From the NCBI GenBank assembly GCA_017959005.1, contig JAGDBO010000017.1:1-64000 (forward strand): a stretch of 64,000 nt of DNA, written 5' to 3'. The position numbers and the translations under genes were made by a program. The notes under the pieces were generated by a model. The model did no database searches, was not told where the DNA came from, and saw nothing but the letters and a program-made list of their open reading frames with translations. This DNA is from Bacteroidales bacterium (GTDB lineage: Bacteria > Bacteroidota > Bacteroidia > Bacteroidales > UBA932). Positions 42,149 to 49,550 of the stretch are shown here, piece after piece (the first letter of the stretch is position 1; every line of letters starts with the position of its first letter).

Positions 42149-42183
42149 GTTCCCAGTGTCCGTAAAATCCGGACGCCGGGAAC
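42149..42183. repeat. palindromic element, copy 3
   Basis: GTTCCC pairs with GGGAAC and GTGTCCG with CGGACGC; an A-to-G change relative to copy 2 keeps pairing through a wobble, which suggests the structure is selected. The loop TAAAATC is identical to copy 2. Confidence 0.8.
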
Positions 42184-42222
42184 ACCTTGACCGGAAAATT
42201 ATTACCTTCGCTAGGTCATTCC

Positions 42223-42265
42223 GTCAGAAATGGTTACAAAGATTCTAAATAACTCAATTTCTGAC
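42223..42265. repeat. 9-bp inverted repeat upstream of the peptide-fimbrillin unit
   Basis: GTCAGAAAT (42223-42231) and ATTTCTGAC (42257-42265) are perfect inverted copies 25 nt apart. This could be a regulator site or an invertible-segment end; nothing else supports inversion. Confidence 0.5.
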
Positions 42266-42283
42266 ACGCTCTCCAGAAAATCT

Positions 42284-42292
42284 GGGGGGGGG
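42284..42292. repeat. run of nine G residues
   Basis: A homopolymer of nine G lies about 140 bp before the peptide gene. Such tracts change length by slippage and can alter promoter spacing. Confidence 0.7.
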
Positions 42293-42428
42293 TGCTAACA
42301 AACTTATAATCAGCAAATTACCTTTTTCTCACGATGGTGTCAAACAACATCATCCGCTTTGCTGTGCCCTCCAGCCATATCAACCCTTTGCAATCATCTA
42401 AACAAAACACAATAAATCAAACATTACT

Positions 42429-42554
42429 ATGAAAGAAAAACGATTTTACATGTCGCCGGAAACAGAGGTGACAGAATTAAAACTGGAAGGCATAATAGCA
42501 GCCAGTGCTCCTGATTACCAAGAGGAGGATCTGTTTGAATTTCCTATTTTTTAA
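42429..42554 (+). CDS. 41-aa small protein upstream of fimbrillin-like gene
   Basis: The frame encodes MKEKRFYMSPETEVTELKLE, then 21 residues ending in a Phe-rich acidic tail (EEDLFEFPIF). It has no signal peptide. Short proteins of this kind, with a basic start, a VxxLxLEG-like middle and an Ala/Ser-rich link, often precede fimbrillin and other surface lipoprotein genes in Bacteroidota; their function is not known. The fimbrillin-like gene begins 21 nt downstream after a strong ribosome site, so the two are likely co-transcribed. Confidence 0.7.
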   Translation: MKEKRFYMSPETEVTELKLEGIIAASAPDYQEEDLFEFPIF

Positions 42555-42556
42555 TT

Positions 42557-42567
42557 AAAGGAGGAGG
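42557..42567 (+). promoter_or_regulatory. full-length Shine-Dalgarno sequence
   Basis: AAAGGAGGAGG, with the last G 8 nt before the ATG at 42576, contains the full 8-nt complement of the anti-SD. Bacteroidota genes generally lack such sites, so it stands out. Confidence 0.75.
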
Positions 42568-42575
42568 AATAGATT

Positions 42576-43568
42576 ATGAAAAAGTATTTATTAGCAATTG
42601 TAGCTATTGCTGCTACGCTCGTTTCTTGTCAGAAAAACGAAAACCCGACTCCTGAGAAAAAAGGAGTTCCAATGACTCTCAAAGCTTCCATTAATAATGA
42701 TGGAACTAAGGTAACTTACACTCCGGGAGCAACTTCCGGTCTGAAAGTAGATTGGGAGGCAACCGAACATATTTCCGTAGTTACTTTGAATGGTTCAGGA
42801 TATACCGTTGCTATTGACGATTTTGTATCTACCGGAGTTGCCGGACGTACTGAAGCAACTTTTACCGGCACATTTACCGGAGGTGATAACCCAACTGTTA
42901 TTGTTATCTATCCTGCCCTGGAAGAATACTCAGCAGGTAACTGGGGAACAAAAGAGTATATGAGTTATAATGGTTATACAGACAGGTTACTATATAACAT
43001 GTCAGTTGATGGAACGGATGAATATTTCACTTCACGACTTTATTTGTTTAAGCAGACGGCAGATAACAACACCAGTCATTTACAGAACGCCTTGCTAATG
43101 GTTGGCGCAGCTACTCTTGAAGGTGATACTCCAAAAACTCTTACAACTACCCTTTCTAATCAATTATCAATAATTAAATTTAAATGCACATTTGATAATT
43201 CTCTTAAAGGAAAGACAATAAACAGTATACAAATTGAATCTTATGATGCTTCAGATAATGATAAAGAAGTATTCCAATCAACATTACCATCTTGGGAGTA
43301 CGCAAATATTTTTGCTCAACCTTTCGAGTTAAGGGGTGCCGCGGCTTCAAAAGAAAAAACTCTTTACGCAGATTTTGTAGTTCCTGAATCCGGTGAAGCA
43401 ACATTGTATATGCCTGTATTATTCAAGGATGATAATGTAGCAACAGATTATTGGAATATTACTGTTCAGGTTGCTGGGGCTGACAGACCTGTTATAACAA
43501 AGACATTTACAGCAGATAAGACCTACGAAAGAGGAAAGATGTATACAGTTGAATTGGCTGTAAACTAA
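42576..43568 (+). CDS. fimbrillin-family-like lipoprotein
   Basis: 330 aa. Lipobox LVSC gives lipidated Cys18. After a short Asn/Glu/Pro linker, the segment from about 30 (VPMTLKASINNDGTKVTYTP) resembles the N-terminal domain of fimbrillin/Mfa-like proteins, which form or decorate surface fibres after lipid export and proteolysis. The remaining beta-rich sequence has no catalytic motif. It has a strong ribosome site, an upstream 41-aa peptide gene and a good terminator. Base composition is visibly more AT-rich than most neighbours, which may signal transfer. Fimbrial function is inference. Confidence 0.75.
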   Translation: MKKYLLAIVAIAATLVSCQKNENPTPEKKGVPMTLKASINNDGTKVTYTPGATSGLKVDWEATEHISVVTLNGSGYTVAIDDFVSTGVAGRTEATFTGTFTGGDNPTVIVIYPALEEYSAGNWGTKEYMSYNGYTDRLLYNMSVDGTDEYFTSRLYLFKQTADNNTSHLQNALLMVGAATLEGDTPKTLTTTLSNQLSIIKFKCTFDNSLKGKTINSIQIESYDASDNDKEVFQSTLPSWEYANIFAQPFELRGAAASKEKTLYADFVVPESGEATLYMPVLFKDDNVATDYWNITVQVAGADRPVITKTFTADKTYERGKMYTVELAVN

Positions 43569-43614
43569 TGTCTTACAATTGCGTGGCGGCAGTGCTTCCA
43601 CCACATACCATACA

Positions 43615-43646
43615 GAAAACCAGTCACTTAGACTGGTTTTCTTTTT
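43615..43646 (+). terminator. rho-independent terminator after the fimbrillin-like gene
   Basis: A perfect 11-bp stem (GAAAACCAGTC with GACTGGTTTTC), 5-nt loop ACTTA, then TTTTT. Confidence 0.9.
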
Positions 43647-43693
43647 GTGTATCAATACTTAACTTTGACCCCGTTATCGGCAAGTTGTTGCCG

Positions 43694-44080
43694 CTAAATT
43701 CTCGGCTTCTGGACTACTCTGATGATGAGTGAGACAAAGTAGACAATCAGGCCATAGAGGAAGCCTATAAGGGATACTTTGAATCCTGAGCATACAACAG
43801 AGAATGGAACATCTCCGGTGAGGCTGACAATGCTGAAGATCTGATAGAGGCCGTAAAGAGTCCAGAATGCAGATACGACCAATGCTGCAAGGCCAATTTC
43901 TTTGACCCATCTCGGAGCTTTCCAGGCTGCAAAGAGAAGGGCAATGAGGAGAAGGGTGATGAGAATCATTCCCGGCAGACCGCCTTCAAAAAAGAGGGTT
44001 GCAGGCTGTCCTGCACATTCTACACACTCAGACTGAACTGAACAGGTAGAATCAGCTACGTACATAAGTTCTTCGTTCAT
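43694..44080 (-). CDS. small multi-pass membrane protein, unknown
   Basis: 128 aa from the ATG at 44080; a consensus promoter at 44111-44143 puts the transcription start just upstream, so the longer frame to 44254 is not used. An N-terminal region with four Cys residues (CSVQSECVECAG) precedes three transmembrane helices (about 35-53, 58-80 and 95-122). I do not recognise the family. It is divergent from the LytTR regulator, whose target it may be. Stop is TAG. Confidence 0.65.
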   Translation of the reverse strand: MNEELMYVADSTCSVQSECVECAGQPATLFFEGGLPGMILITLLLIALLFAAWKAPRWVKEIGLAALVVSAFWTLYGLYQIFSIVSLTGDVPFSVVCSGFKVSLIGFLYGLIVYFVSLIIRVVQKPRI

Positions 44081-44110
44081 AACAAAAGTTTTTAGTTGTT
44101 TTTTACACTG

Positions 44111-44143
44111 CAAAGGTAGGGTGCGGACAAAGGTTCTTCCAAA
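44111..44143 (-). promoter_or_regulatory. promoter of the small membrane protein gene
   Basis: On the minus strand TTTG (44143-44140), a 21-nt spacer and TACCTTTG (44118-44111) match the Bacteroidota promoter. Confidence 0.7.
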
Positions 44144-44191
44144 GTTAAAACCCTCTCCACCCTTGTCAAAACCCACTGCAAGCGGGATTTC

Positions 44192-44222
44192 TTTGTATAG
44201 CTCTACAATTTCCCTACTTTTG
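44192..44222 (+). promoter_or_regulatory. promoter of the LytTR regulator gene
   Basis: TTTG (44192-44195), a 19-nt spacer and TACTTTTG (44215-44222) are an exact match. The -7 box ends 7 nt before the ATG at 44230, so the mRNA should be leaderless or nearly so. Confidence 0.75.
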
Positions 44223-44229
44223 TGATGCA

Positions 44230-44949
44230 ATGAGAACAGTTGGAAGGATTTCATATTGGATTTTAGCCATTGCTATGCTTACTGCAATACTTGTGAGCCT
44301 GGATTATTCTACGGCTCAGGCATTGCTTATCAGCCTGGGTTTCTGTCCGTTTGCCATTCTGCTGGAGTACCTGATGCCTAAGGCCAAGAAGACGAGGGAC
44401 AAGGTGTATCTCTCTCTGGCGGTGCTGATTTCCATTATATTACTGATACTGTTCATCCATTTTTGTGTATGGACAAAGTTAACGGACACCGGGTATGTGG
44501 ATAGAAGTAAGCAAGTTGCACCAATGCTCATCAATCCCGTATTTTTAGGTCTCATTCTAACAGCCTTAGCCATTGGAGATTACTTCTGGGCCAAGTGGAT
44601 TGACAAGCGTTTTAAGGCAAAAGAGAGAACCGTTACCTTCTTCTCAGAACGCAGGAAAGTGACTCTGAGACTGGCAGATATAGCATACGTGGAATCTAAT
44701 GATACCGAGGTCCGTATTGTTACAACCGCTAACGAGTCTTACCGCAACAAGACGGGTATTGGCCAGTGGGGCAACCTTTTAGGTGATGATTTCCTCCGTA
44801 TTCACCGCTCGTACCTGGTGAATACCTCTCTGGCAACCCTCTCTTCACAGGAGAGCGTTTCAGTAGGCCCGGCACGGGTTCAGCTTCCAATTTCCCGTAA
44901 ATACAAAGAATATGTAAAGAACGCCCTGTCCGCTACGGAAGGGATGTAA
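44230..44949 (+). CDS. membrane-anchored LytTR transcriptional regulator
   Basis: 239 aa. Four transmembrane helices fill about residues 5-125. A LytTR DNA-binding domain follows (about 140-235), with the family features KVTLRLADIAYVESNDTEVRI, FLRIHRSYLVNTSLATLSS and LPISRKYKEYV. Membrane-LytTR proteins of this layout are common in Bacteroidota and often regulate a neighbouring gene; the divergent 128-aa membrane protein is the obvious candidate. The signal sensed is unknown. Confidence 0.9.
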   Translation: MRTVGRISYWILAIAMLTAILVSLDYSTAQALLISLGFCPFAILLEYLMPKAKKTRDKVYLSLAVLISIILLILFIHFCVWTKLTDTGYVDRSKQVAPMLINPVFLGLILTALAIGDYFWAKWIDKRFKAKERTVTFFSERRKVTLRLADIAYVESNDTEVRIVTTANESYRNKTGIGQWGNLLGDDFLRIHRSYLVNTSLATLSSQESVSVGPARVQLPISRKYKEYVKNALSATEGM

Positions 44950-44969
44950 CGGCTTAATAGAAATTGATT

Positions 44970-45533
44970 ATGAGTGAGTTAAAAGAAATATGGTATGCAG
45001 CAGGGTGCTTTTGGGGTGCCCAAAAGTTCTTCAAACTAGTTAACGGAGTTGAGTCTACGGAGGTGGGTTTTGCTAACGGTCACACGGATAATCCTACCTA
45101 TGAGGAGGTTTACACGGATACCACAGGATATGCTGAGTGCGTTTATGTACGTTACAACCCGGAGAAGATTTCTCTGAAAAAACTAACGGAACTTTATTTC
45201 AAAATCATTGATCCTCTGAGTCTTAACAAGCAGGGAGAGGATGTGGGAACCCGTTACCGCACAGGGGTTTACTATAAATCTGATCCAAAGACTGAATCTA
45301 AGATTCTTCCGTCTCACACTGAAGATGAGGACTTGGCCGTTCTCAAAGAGGTGTTTGAGCAGGTAAAGAAAGAGCTGAACGTAAATTCCATGCCGGTTGA
45401 ACTGCAGCCGCTTGAGCGATTCTTCCCTGCAAGCGAGTACCACCAGGACTACCTGGATAAGAACCCTGGAGGCTACTGCCACCTTAACCCGGAGCTCTTC
45501 CGTTACGCCAGATCCCTCAACTCCAAGGACTAA
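44970..45533 (+). CDS. msrA: peptide-methionine (S)-S-oxide reductase
   Basis: 187 aa from the ATG at 44970; a TTG six bases earlier is less likely. The active-site motif AAGCFWGAQ places the catalytic Cys at residue 13. The motifs GTRYRTGVYY and YHQDYL are present. It repairs oxidised methionine in proteins using thioredoxin. It is 20 nt after the LytTR gene and may be co-transcribed. Confidence 0.95.
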   Translation: MSELKEIWYAAGCFWGAQKFFKLVNGVESTEVGFANGHTDNPTYEEVYTDTTGYAECVYVRYNPEKISLKKLTELYFKIIDPLSLNKQGEDVGTRYRTGVYYKSDPKTESKILPSHTEDEDLAVLKEVFEQVKKELNVNSMPVELQPLERFFPASEYHQDYLDKNPGGYCHLNPELFRYARSLNSKD

Positions 45534-45633
45534 ACCCTTGCATCAGAGTAAAATTGTACCATTGAGTAACCTCATTTTTTCATTCTCGCATAAATTTGTG
45601 AATGAACGTTACAGTTCATTAAATGCAAACCAA

Positions 45634-45647
45634 TAGTAATTTTACTA
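45634..45647. promoter_or_regulatory. candidate hicAB operator (short palindrome)
   Basis: TAGTA-ATTT-TACTA is a perfect palindrome just upstream of the putative hicA promoter. HicB proteins with a C-terminal helix-turn-helix commonly repress their own promoter, so this is a plausible binding site. A second inverted repeat (AATGAAC/GTTCATT, 45601-45620) lies nearby. Confidence 0.35.
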
Positions 45648-45652
45648 CTAAA

Positions 45653-45686
45653 ATTGCATTATGTAGAAATTTTTATATTAACTTTG
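45653..45686 (+). promoter_or_regulatory. hicAB promoter
   Basis: ATTG (45653-45656), a 22-nt spacer and TAACTTTG (45679-45686). The -7 box is an exact match to TAnnTTTG; the -33 has one mismatch. Confidence 0.55.
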
Positions 45687-45701
45687 TAACTGAAACAGTA
45701 G

Positions 45702-45853
45702 ATGAAGTACAGTGAGCTTGAAAGAAAGCTAAAGGAAGCAGGATGTTATTTAGTGCGGAACGGGAATCATCCTATATGGTATATCATGGAAGTCATGAAG
45801 TAGCAACTGGAACATTGAGAAAGATTTTAAAAGATGCTGGTATTGATAAATGA
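45702..45853 (+). pseudogene. hicA: hicA toxin, disrupted by internal deletion and frameshift
   Basis: The first frame reads MKYSELERKLKEAGCYLVRN and GNHPIWY, a typical HicA start with its catalytic His (residue 23), then runs into a TAG at 45801. The shifted frame from 45782 reads YHGSHEVATGTLRKILKDAG, the HicA C-terminus. The segment normally joining them (about 10-12 residues around SPxTGKKF) is missing, so a deletion of a length not divisible by three has removed it. The gene is too short for the ORF list. It cannot encode a complete mRNA interferase. hicB starts 6 nt downstream. Confidence 0.9.
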
Positions 45854-45859
45854 TTGATT

Positions 45860-46261
45860 ATGATTAAGGTAAAAGTTTTTATAGAGAAAGCGGAGAACGG
45901 GTATTCCGCATATATGGAGGATGCTGTTGTGGATTACAGTTGCATGGGTGAGGGATCAACAGTAGATAAAGCCATAAATGACTTCAAATCAGCGTATAAT
46001 GAGATGAAAGAGTATTACAGAGAACAGAAAAAGTTCTTTGAAGAGGTAGAGTTTGAATTCCACTATGATATGGCTTCATTCCTAAAGGAGTATTCTAAAA
46101 CCTTCAGTCTTGCCGGGTTACAAAGGATCACAGGCGTTAATCAGAAACAGTTGGGACACTATCTGAACGGCCACAGCAAGCCCACAAAGAGAACAATCTC
46201 CAAGATTCAAAAAGGTATTGAGTCTTTTGCCAAAGATCTTGTGGCCGTGAAGTTCCTGTAA
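45860..46261 (+). CDS. hicB: HicB-family antitoxin
   Basis: 133 aa from the ATG at 45860 (a TTG at 45854 is also in frame). The N-terminal half (MIKVKVFIEKAENGYSAYME to about residue 60) is the partially degraded RNase-H-like HicB fold. The C-terminal half (LAGLQRITGVNQKQLGHYLN) is an XRE-type helix-turn-helix for autoregulation. It is intact while its toxin partner is broken, so it is now an orphan antitoxin. Confidence 0.9.
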   Translation: MIKVKVFIEKAENGYSAYMEDAVVDYSCMGEGSTVDKAINDFKSAYNEMKEYYREQKKFFEEVEFEFHYDMASFLKEYSKTFSLAGLQRITGVNQKQLGHYLNGHSKPTKRTISKIQKGIESFAKDLVAVKFL

Positions 46262-46287
46262 TTGCGGACTTTTTTTAAAACAAATTT

Positions 46288-46584
46288 ATGATTGTCATTT
46301 TCATCATTGCAGCCTTACTTCTCCTTATGGGAATCGTAATCCTAGTTGGCAAAGGAGATAATCTGATTGCAGGTTACAACACCGCTTCAGAAGAAGAACG
46401 GTCAAAGTACAACATTAAGAAACTCAGGGGCTTAATTGGAAGTTTTATAATCCTTCTGGCTCCGCTTATGGTTCTTTTTCTGGCATTTAAACAAACCAAG
46501 TATGCAGGATTTGAATTTGCAGCAGTGACTACTCTCCTTGCATTAATCGTAATCATCTTTGCAAATACCTGGGCTAAGAGATAA
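46288..46584 (+). CDS. DUF3784-type small membrane protein
   Basis: 98 aa with three transmembrane helices (about 2-20, 48-66 and 74-93). The loop after the first helix, GDNLIAGYNTASEEERSKYN, is the hallmark of DUF3784. Function unknown. A strong terminator follows immediately. Confidence 0.85.
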   Translation: MIVIFIIAALLLLMGIVILVGKGDNLIAGYNTASEEERSKYNIKKLRGLIGSFIILLAPLMVLFLAFKQTKYAGFEFAAVTTLLALIVIIFANTWAKR

Positions 46585-46592
46585 AAAGCAGA

Positions 46593-46619
46593 AAAGTCAG
46601 CCTTTTGGCTGACTTTTTT
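46593..46619 (+). terminator. rho-independent terminator after the DUF3784 gene
   Basis: A perfect 10-bp stem (AAAGTCAGCC with GGCTGACTTT), loop TTTT, then further T residues. It separates the plus-strand genes from the convergent tRNA gene. Confidence 0.9.
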
Positions 46620-46624
46620 ATTAG

Positions 46625-46697
<73 letters not shown>

Positions 46698-46749
46698 GTA
46701 TTGGACTGCAAAGGAAAGCAAAAGTTCTGACTTTTGCAAATCCTCTGTT

Positions 46750-48126
46750 CTACTTGTTTGTCAGTAAGTACTCTGCGGCCTCCTCAATTGGGAGGGTTAC
46801 CTGCTCACCTGTCTGGAGGTTCTTGATATTAACCGTCTTGGAGGCTGCCTCTGTCTCTCCGGCAATCACAAAGAACGGTATGGAGTTCTTTTCACCGTAT
46901 TCAAACTGTTTGCGGAGTTTTGAGTTATCCGGATAGATCTCACAGTTGATGCCTTTCTCCCTGAGTTCATTGGCAAGAGGAAGCAGGTAAGTGACAGAGT
47001 GACTGTCCATATTGGAGAGAAGAACTTTGGTTCCGCCAATGGCCTCCTTAGGGAACTTATCCAATCCTGAAAGCACATCGTAGATACGGTCTGCACCGAA
47101 TGAGATGCCAACTCCGGAGACATCCGGAAGTCCGAATATGCCTGTGAGGTTGTCATAACGGCCTCCGCCGCAGATACTTCCAATGGCAAAGTCCAGAGCC
47201 TTAACCTCAAAGATAGCGCCGGTGTAGTAGTTGAGCCCGCGTGCCAGAGAGAGGTCTATCTCCACCTTCTGACGTATGCCCGCCTTGGAGATGAGGTCAA
47301 AGAGAACGGTGAGTTCCTCAACTCCCTTACGCCCTATCTCTGAGGAGGATACAATGCTGCTGATAAGGGCGAGTTTCTCCTCCGTAGTGCCGGTAGAAGT
47401 GAGCACCGGAGAGAGAATGTCAAAGCCCTTCTCATCAATGCCTGCAGAGAGCATCTCCTCCTTAACCGCCTCAAGGCCAATCTTATCTATCTTATCCATC
47501 GCGATGGTTATCTCCACCATTTTCTCAGGGAAGCCCATCACCTCAGCCAAAGCGGCAAGGATCTTACGGTTGTTGATTTTTATGCAGACATTTATGTTGA
47601 AGGTGTTAAATACCTCATTTACAATCTGTACCAGTTCCAGTTCGTTCATCAGGGAGGTGCTGCCAATCACATCCACATCACACTGATAGAACTCTCTGTA
47701 ACGTCCCTTCTGCGGGCGGTCTGCCCTCCAAACCGGCTGAATCTGATAGCGTTTGAAAGGGAAGGTTATCTCGTTGCGGTGCTGCACCACAAAGCGTGCA
47801 AAAGGAACGGTAAGGTCATAACGGAGCCCCTTCTCACAAACCTTAAGGCTGAGAGCGTTGCTGTTAAGCTGCTGAAAATCACCCTCTGAAAGGGATGAAA
47901 AGGCGTCACCGCTGTTAAGAACCTTAAAGAGAAGTTTGTCTCCCTCCTCGCCGTACTTGCCCAACAAGGTGGAGAGGTTCTCCATGGAAGGAGTCTCTAT
48001 TGGCTTGTAGCCGAACTTCTTAAAGACGCCTTTAACAACGTCGAATATGTAATTTCTTCCGGCCATCTGCTCCGGAGAGAAGTCTCTTGTGCCCTTGGGA
48101 ATACTCGGTTTCTGTACTTGTGCCAT
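46750..48126 (-). CDS. hisS: histidyl-tRNA synthetase
   Basis: 458 aa from the ATG at 48126 (MAQVQKPSIPKGTRDFSPEQ); an upstream in-frame ATG would add 29 poorly conserved residues. Class II motifs are present: LRYDLTVPFARFV, the motif 2 loop (RYQIQPVWRADRPQKGRYRE), and the His-binding RGLNYYTGAIFE. A C-terminal anticodon-binding domain follows (about 365-458). Stop is TAG. Confidence 0.95.
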   Translation of the reverse strand: MAQVQKPSIPKGTRDFSPEQMAGRNYIFDVVKGVFKKFGYKPIETPSMENLSTLLGKYGEEGDKLLFKVLNSGDAFSSLSEGDFQQLNSNALSLKVCEKGLRYDLTVPFARFVVQHRNEITFPFKRYQIQPVWRADRPQKGRYREFYQCDVDVIGSTSLMNELELVQIVNEVFNTFNINVCIKINNRKILAALAEVMGFPEKMVEITIAMDKIDKIGLEAVKEEMLSAGIDEKGFDILSPVLTSTGTTEEKLALISSIVSSSEIGRKGVEELTVLFDLISKAGIRQKVEIDLSLARGLNYYTGAIFEVKALDFAIGSICGGGRYDNLTGIFGLPDVSGVGISFGADRIYDVLSGLDKFPKEAIGGTKVLLSNMDSHSVTYLLPLANELREKGINCEIYPDNSKLRKQFEYGEKNSIPFFVIAGETEAASKTVNIKNLQTGEQVTLPIEEAAEYLLTNK

Positions 48127-48148
48127 CTCAATAATTTTGCCTGCAAAG

Positions 48149-49543
48149 TTAATATCTTTCTTTAATGTAGCGGTCAATGGCTTTGGCGGCTCTTCTCCCC
48201 TCCCCCATTGCAAGAATAACGGTTGCAGCTCCCGTTACAACATCACCTCCGGCAAACACACCGGCACGGGAAGTAGCTGTTTCACTGCTTGTTACAAGCC
48301 TTCCCTTCTTATCTGTATCCAAGTTAGGAGTGGTATCTGCAATCAGACGGTTGATCTTGGTACCCAATGCAACTATCAGAGCGTCAGTCTCAATGATAAA
48401 CTCTGAACCGGCAACCGGCTGAGGAGAACGTCTGCCGCTTTCATCAGGCTCACCCAACTCCATACGTATGCACTCAACTCCCTTAACCCAACCGTTCTCA
48501 TCCCCGATAACCTTTGTAGGGTTGGTAAGCAGTTGGAACTTAACTCCCTCTTCCTTAGCGTGATGCACCTCCTCTGCCCTGGCAGGAAGTTCCTTTTCGC
48601 TTCTGCGATAGATTATAGTCACATCCGCACCTAAACGCAGCGCTGTTCTTGCCGCATCCATTGCAACATTGCCACCGCCAACCACACAGACTCTCTTTGC
48701 ATGGAAGATAGGAGTGTCTGCTTTCTCATCAAAAGCCTGCATAAGGTTATTACGTGTAAGGTACTCATTTGCAGAGAATACGCCGTTGAGGTTCTCACCC
48801 GGAATGTTCAAAAAGAGAGGGAGCCCTGCACCCGTTCCAACAAAGACGGCCTTGAATCCCTCCTTCTCCATAAGATCATCTATGGTGACTGTGCGTCCCA
48901 CAAAGACGTTGGTCTCAATCTTAACACCCAAATCAAAGAGAGATTGTAACTCCTTCTCCACCACTCTCTTCTTAGGGAGACGGAACTCCGGAATGCCGTA
49001 AGTTAAAACACCGCCCGCCTTGTGCAGGCTCTCAAATATGGTGATGCTGTAGCCCATCTTTGCAAGATCGCTTGCACAGGCCAAACCGCTTGGTCCGCTG
49101 CCAATTACGGCAACCTTTATACCGTTACTCTCAGGTGCTTTTGGAGTAGGTTCATCCTTTGAATTCTCTCTGTGGCAGTCTGCAACAAAGCGCTCCAGTT
49201 TGCCTATTGAAACCGGCTGGCCCTTAACACCCAGTATGCAGGAACCCTCACACTGAGTCTCTTGCGGGCATACTCTTCCGCATATTGCAGGAAGTGAACT
49301 ATCCTCAGAGATAACCTCGTATGCTTTATTAAACTCTCCCTTTAGGACTTCAGAGATGAAATCAGGAATCTTAATCCCAACAGGGCAGGCATCCATGCAC
49401 CTTGGCTTCTTGCAGTTTAGGCAGCGTGAAGCCTCCAGCATTGCCTCCTCTTTGTTGTATCCGTAACAAACCTCCTCAAAGTTGGTTGCACGTACCTTTG
49501 GATCCTGTTCTCTTACCGGAACTCTCTCTATCTTGTTTGCCAT
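48149..49543 (-). CDS. nfnB: NADPH-dependent oxidoreductase large subunit (NfnB-type, GltD-like)
   Basis: 464 aa from the ATG at 49543. The N-terminus holds two [4Fe-4S] cysteine clusters (CLNCKKPRCMDACPVG and CGRVCPQETQCEGSC). FAD- and NAD(P)-binding folds follow (IGSGPSGLACASDLAKMG; CVVGGGNVAMDAARTALRLG). It resembles the glutamate synthase small subunit, but no large gltB is present. Pairing with the subunit encoded 7 nt upstream identifies it as the large subunit of NADH-dependent reduced ferredoxin:NADP oxidoreductase. That enzyme uses flavin-based electron bifurcation in anaerobes. Confidence 0.88.
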   Translation of the reverse strand: MANKIERVPVREQDPKVRATNFEEVCYGYNKEEAMLEASRCLNCKKPRCMDACPVGIKIPDFISEVLKGEFNKAYEVISEDSSLPAICGRVCPQETQCEGSCILGVKGQPVSIGKLERFVADCHRENSKDEPTPKAPESNGIKVAVIGSGPSGLACASDLAKMGYSITIFESLHKAGGVLTYGIPEFRLPKKRVVEKELQSLFDLGVKIETNVFVGRTVTIDDLMEKEGFKAVFVGTGAGLPLFLNIPGENLNGVFSANEYLTRNNLMQAFDEKADTPIFHAKRVCVVGGGNVAMDAARTALRLGADVTIIYRRSEKELPARAEEVHHAKEEGVKFQLLTNPTKVIGDENGWVKGVECIRMELGEPDESGRRSPQPVAGSEFIIETDALIVALGTKINRLIADTTPNLDTDKKGRLVTSSETATSRAGVFAGGDVVTGAATVILAMGEGRRAAKAIDRYIKERY

Positions 49544-49550
49544 AATCTTC

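Larger units (their letters stand above)
41995..42428. other. 434-bp intergenic region with palindromes and a G-run
   Basis: No coding frame is supported. It holds three related palindromes (42027-42183), a 9-bp inverted repeat (42223-42265), a short CCAGA/TCTGG hairpin and nine consecutive G (42284-42292). A weak promoter-like pair (TTTG at 42358-42361, CCTTTG ending at 42390) could serve the downstream peptide-fimbrillin unit. Confidence 0.6.

Noticed and set aside
42027..42183. Short CRISPR array
   Set aside because: Only three copies, palindromic and in mixed orientation, with unequal gaps and no cas genes.
44081..44254. Longer N-terminus of the small membrane protein
   Set aside because: A consensus promoter at 44111-44143 lies within it, and it would overlap the start of the divergent LytTR gene.
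48149..49543. Glutamate synthase small subunit gltD
   Set aside because: No large subunit is adjacent, while an NfnA-type FAD/2Fe-2S subunit lies 7 nt upstream, which fits Nfn better.
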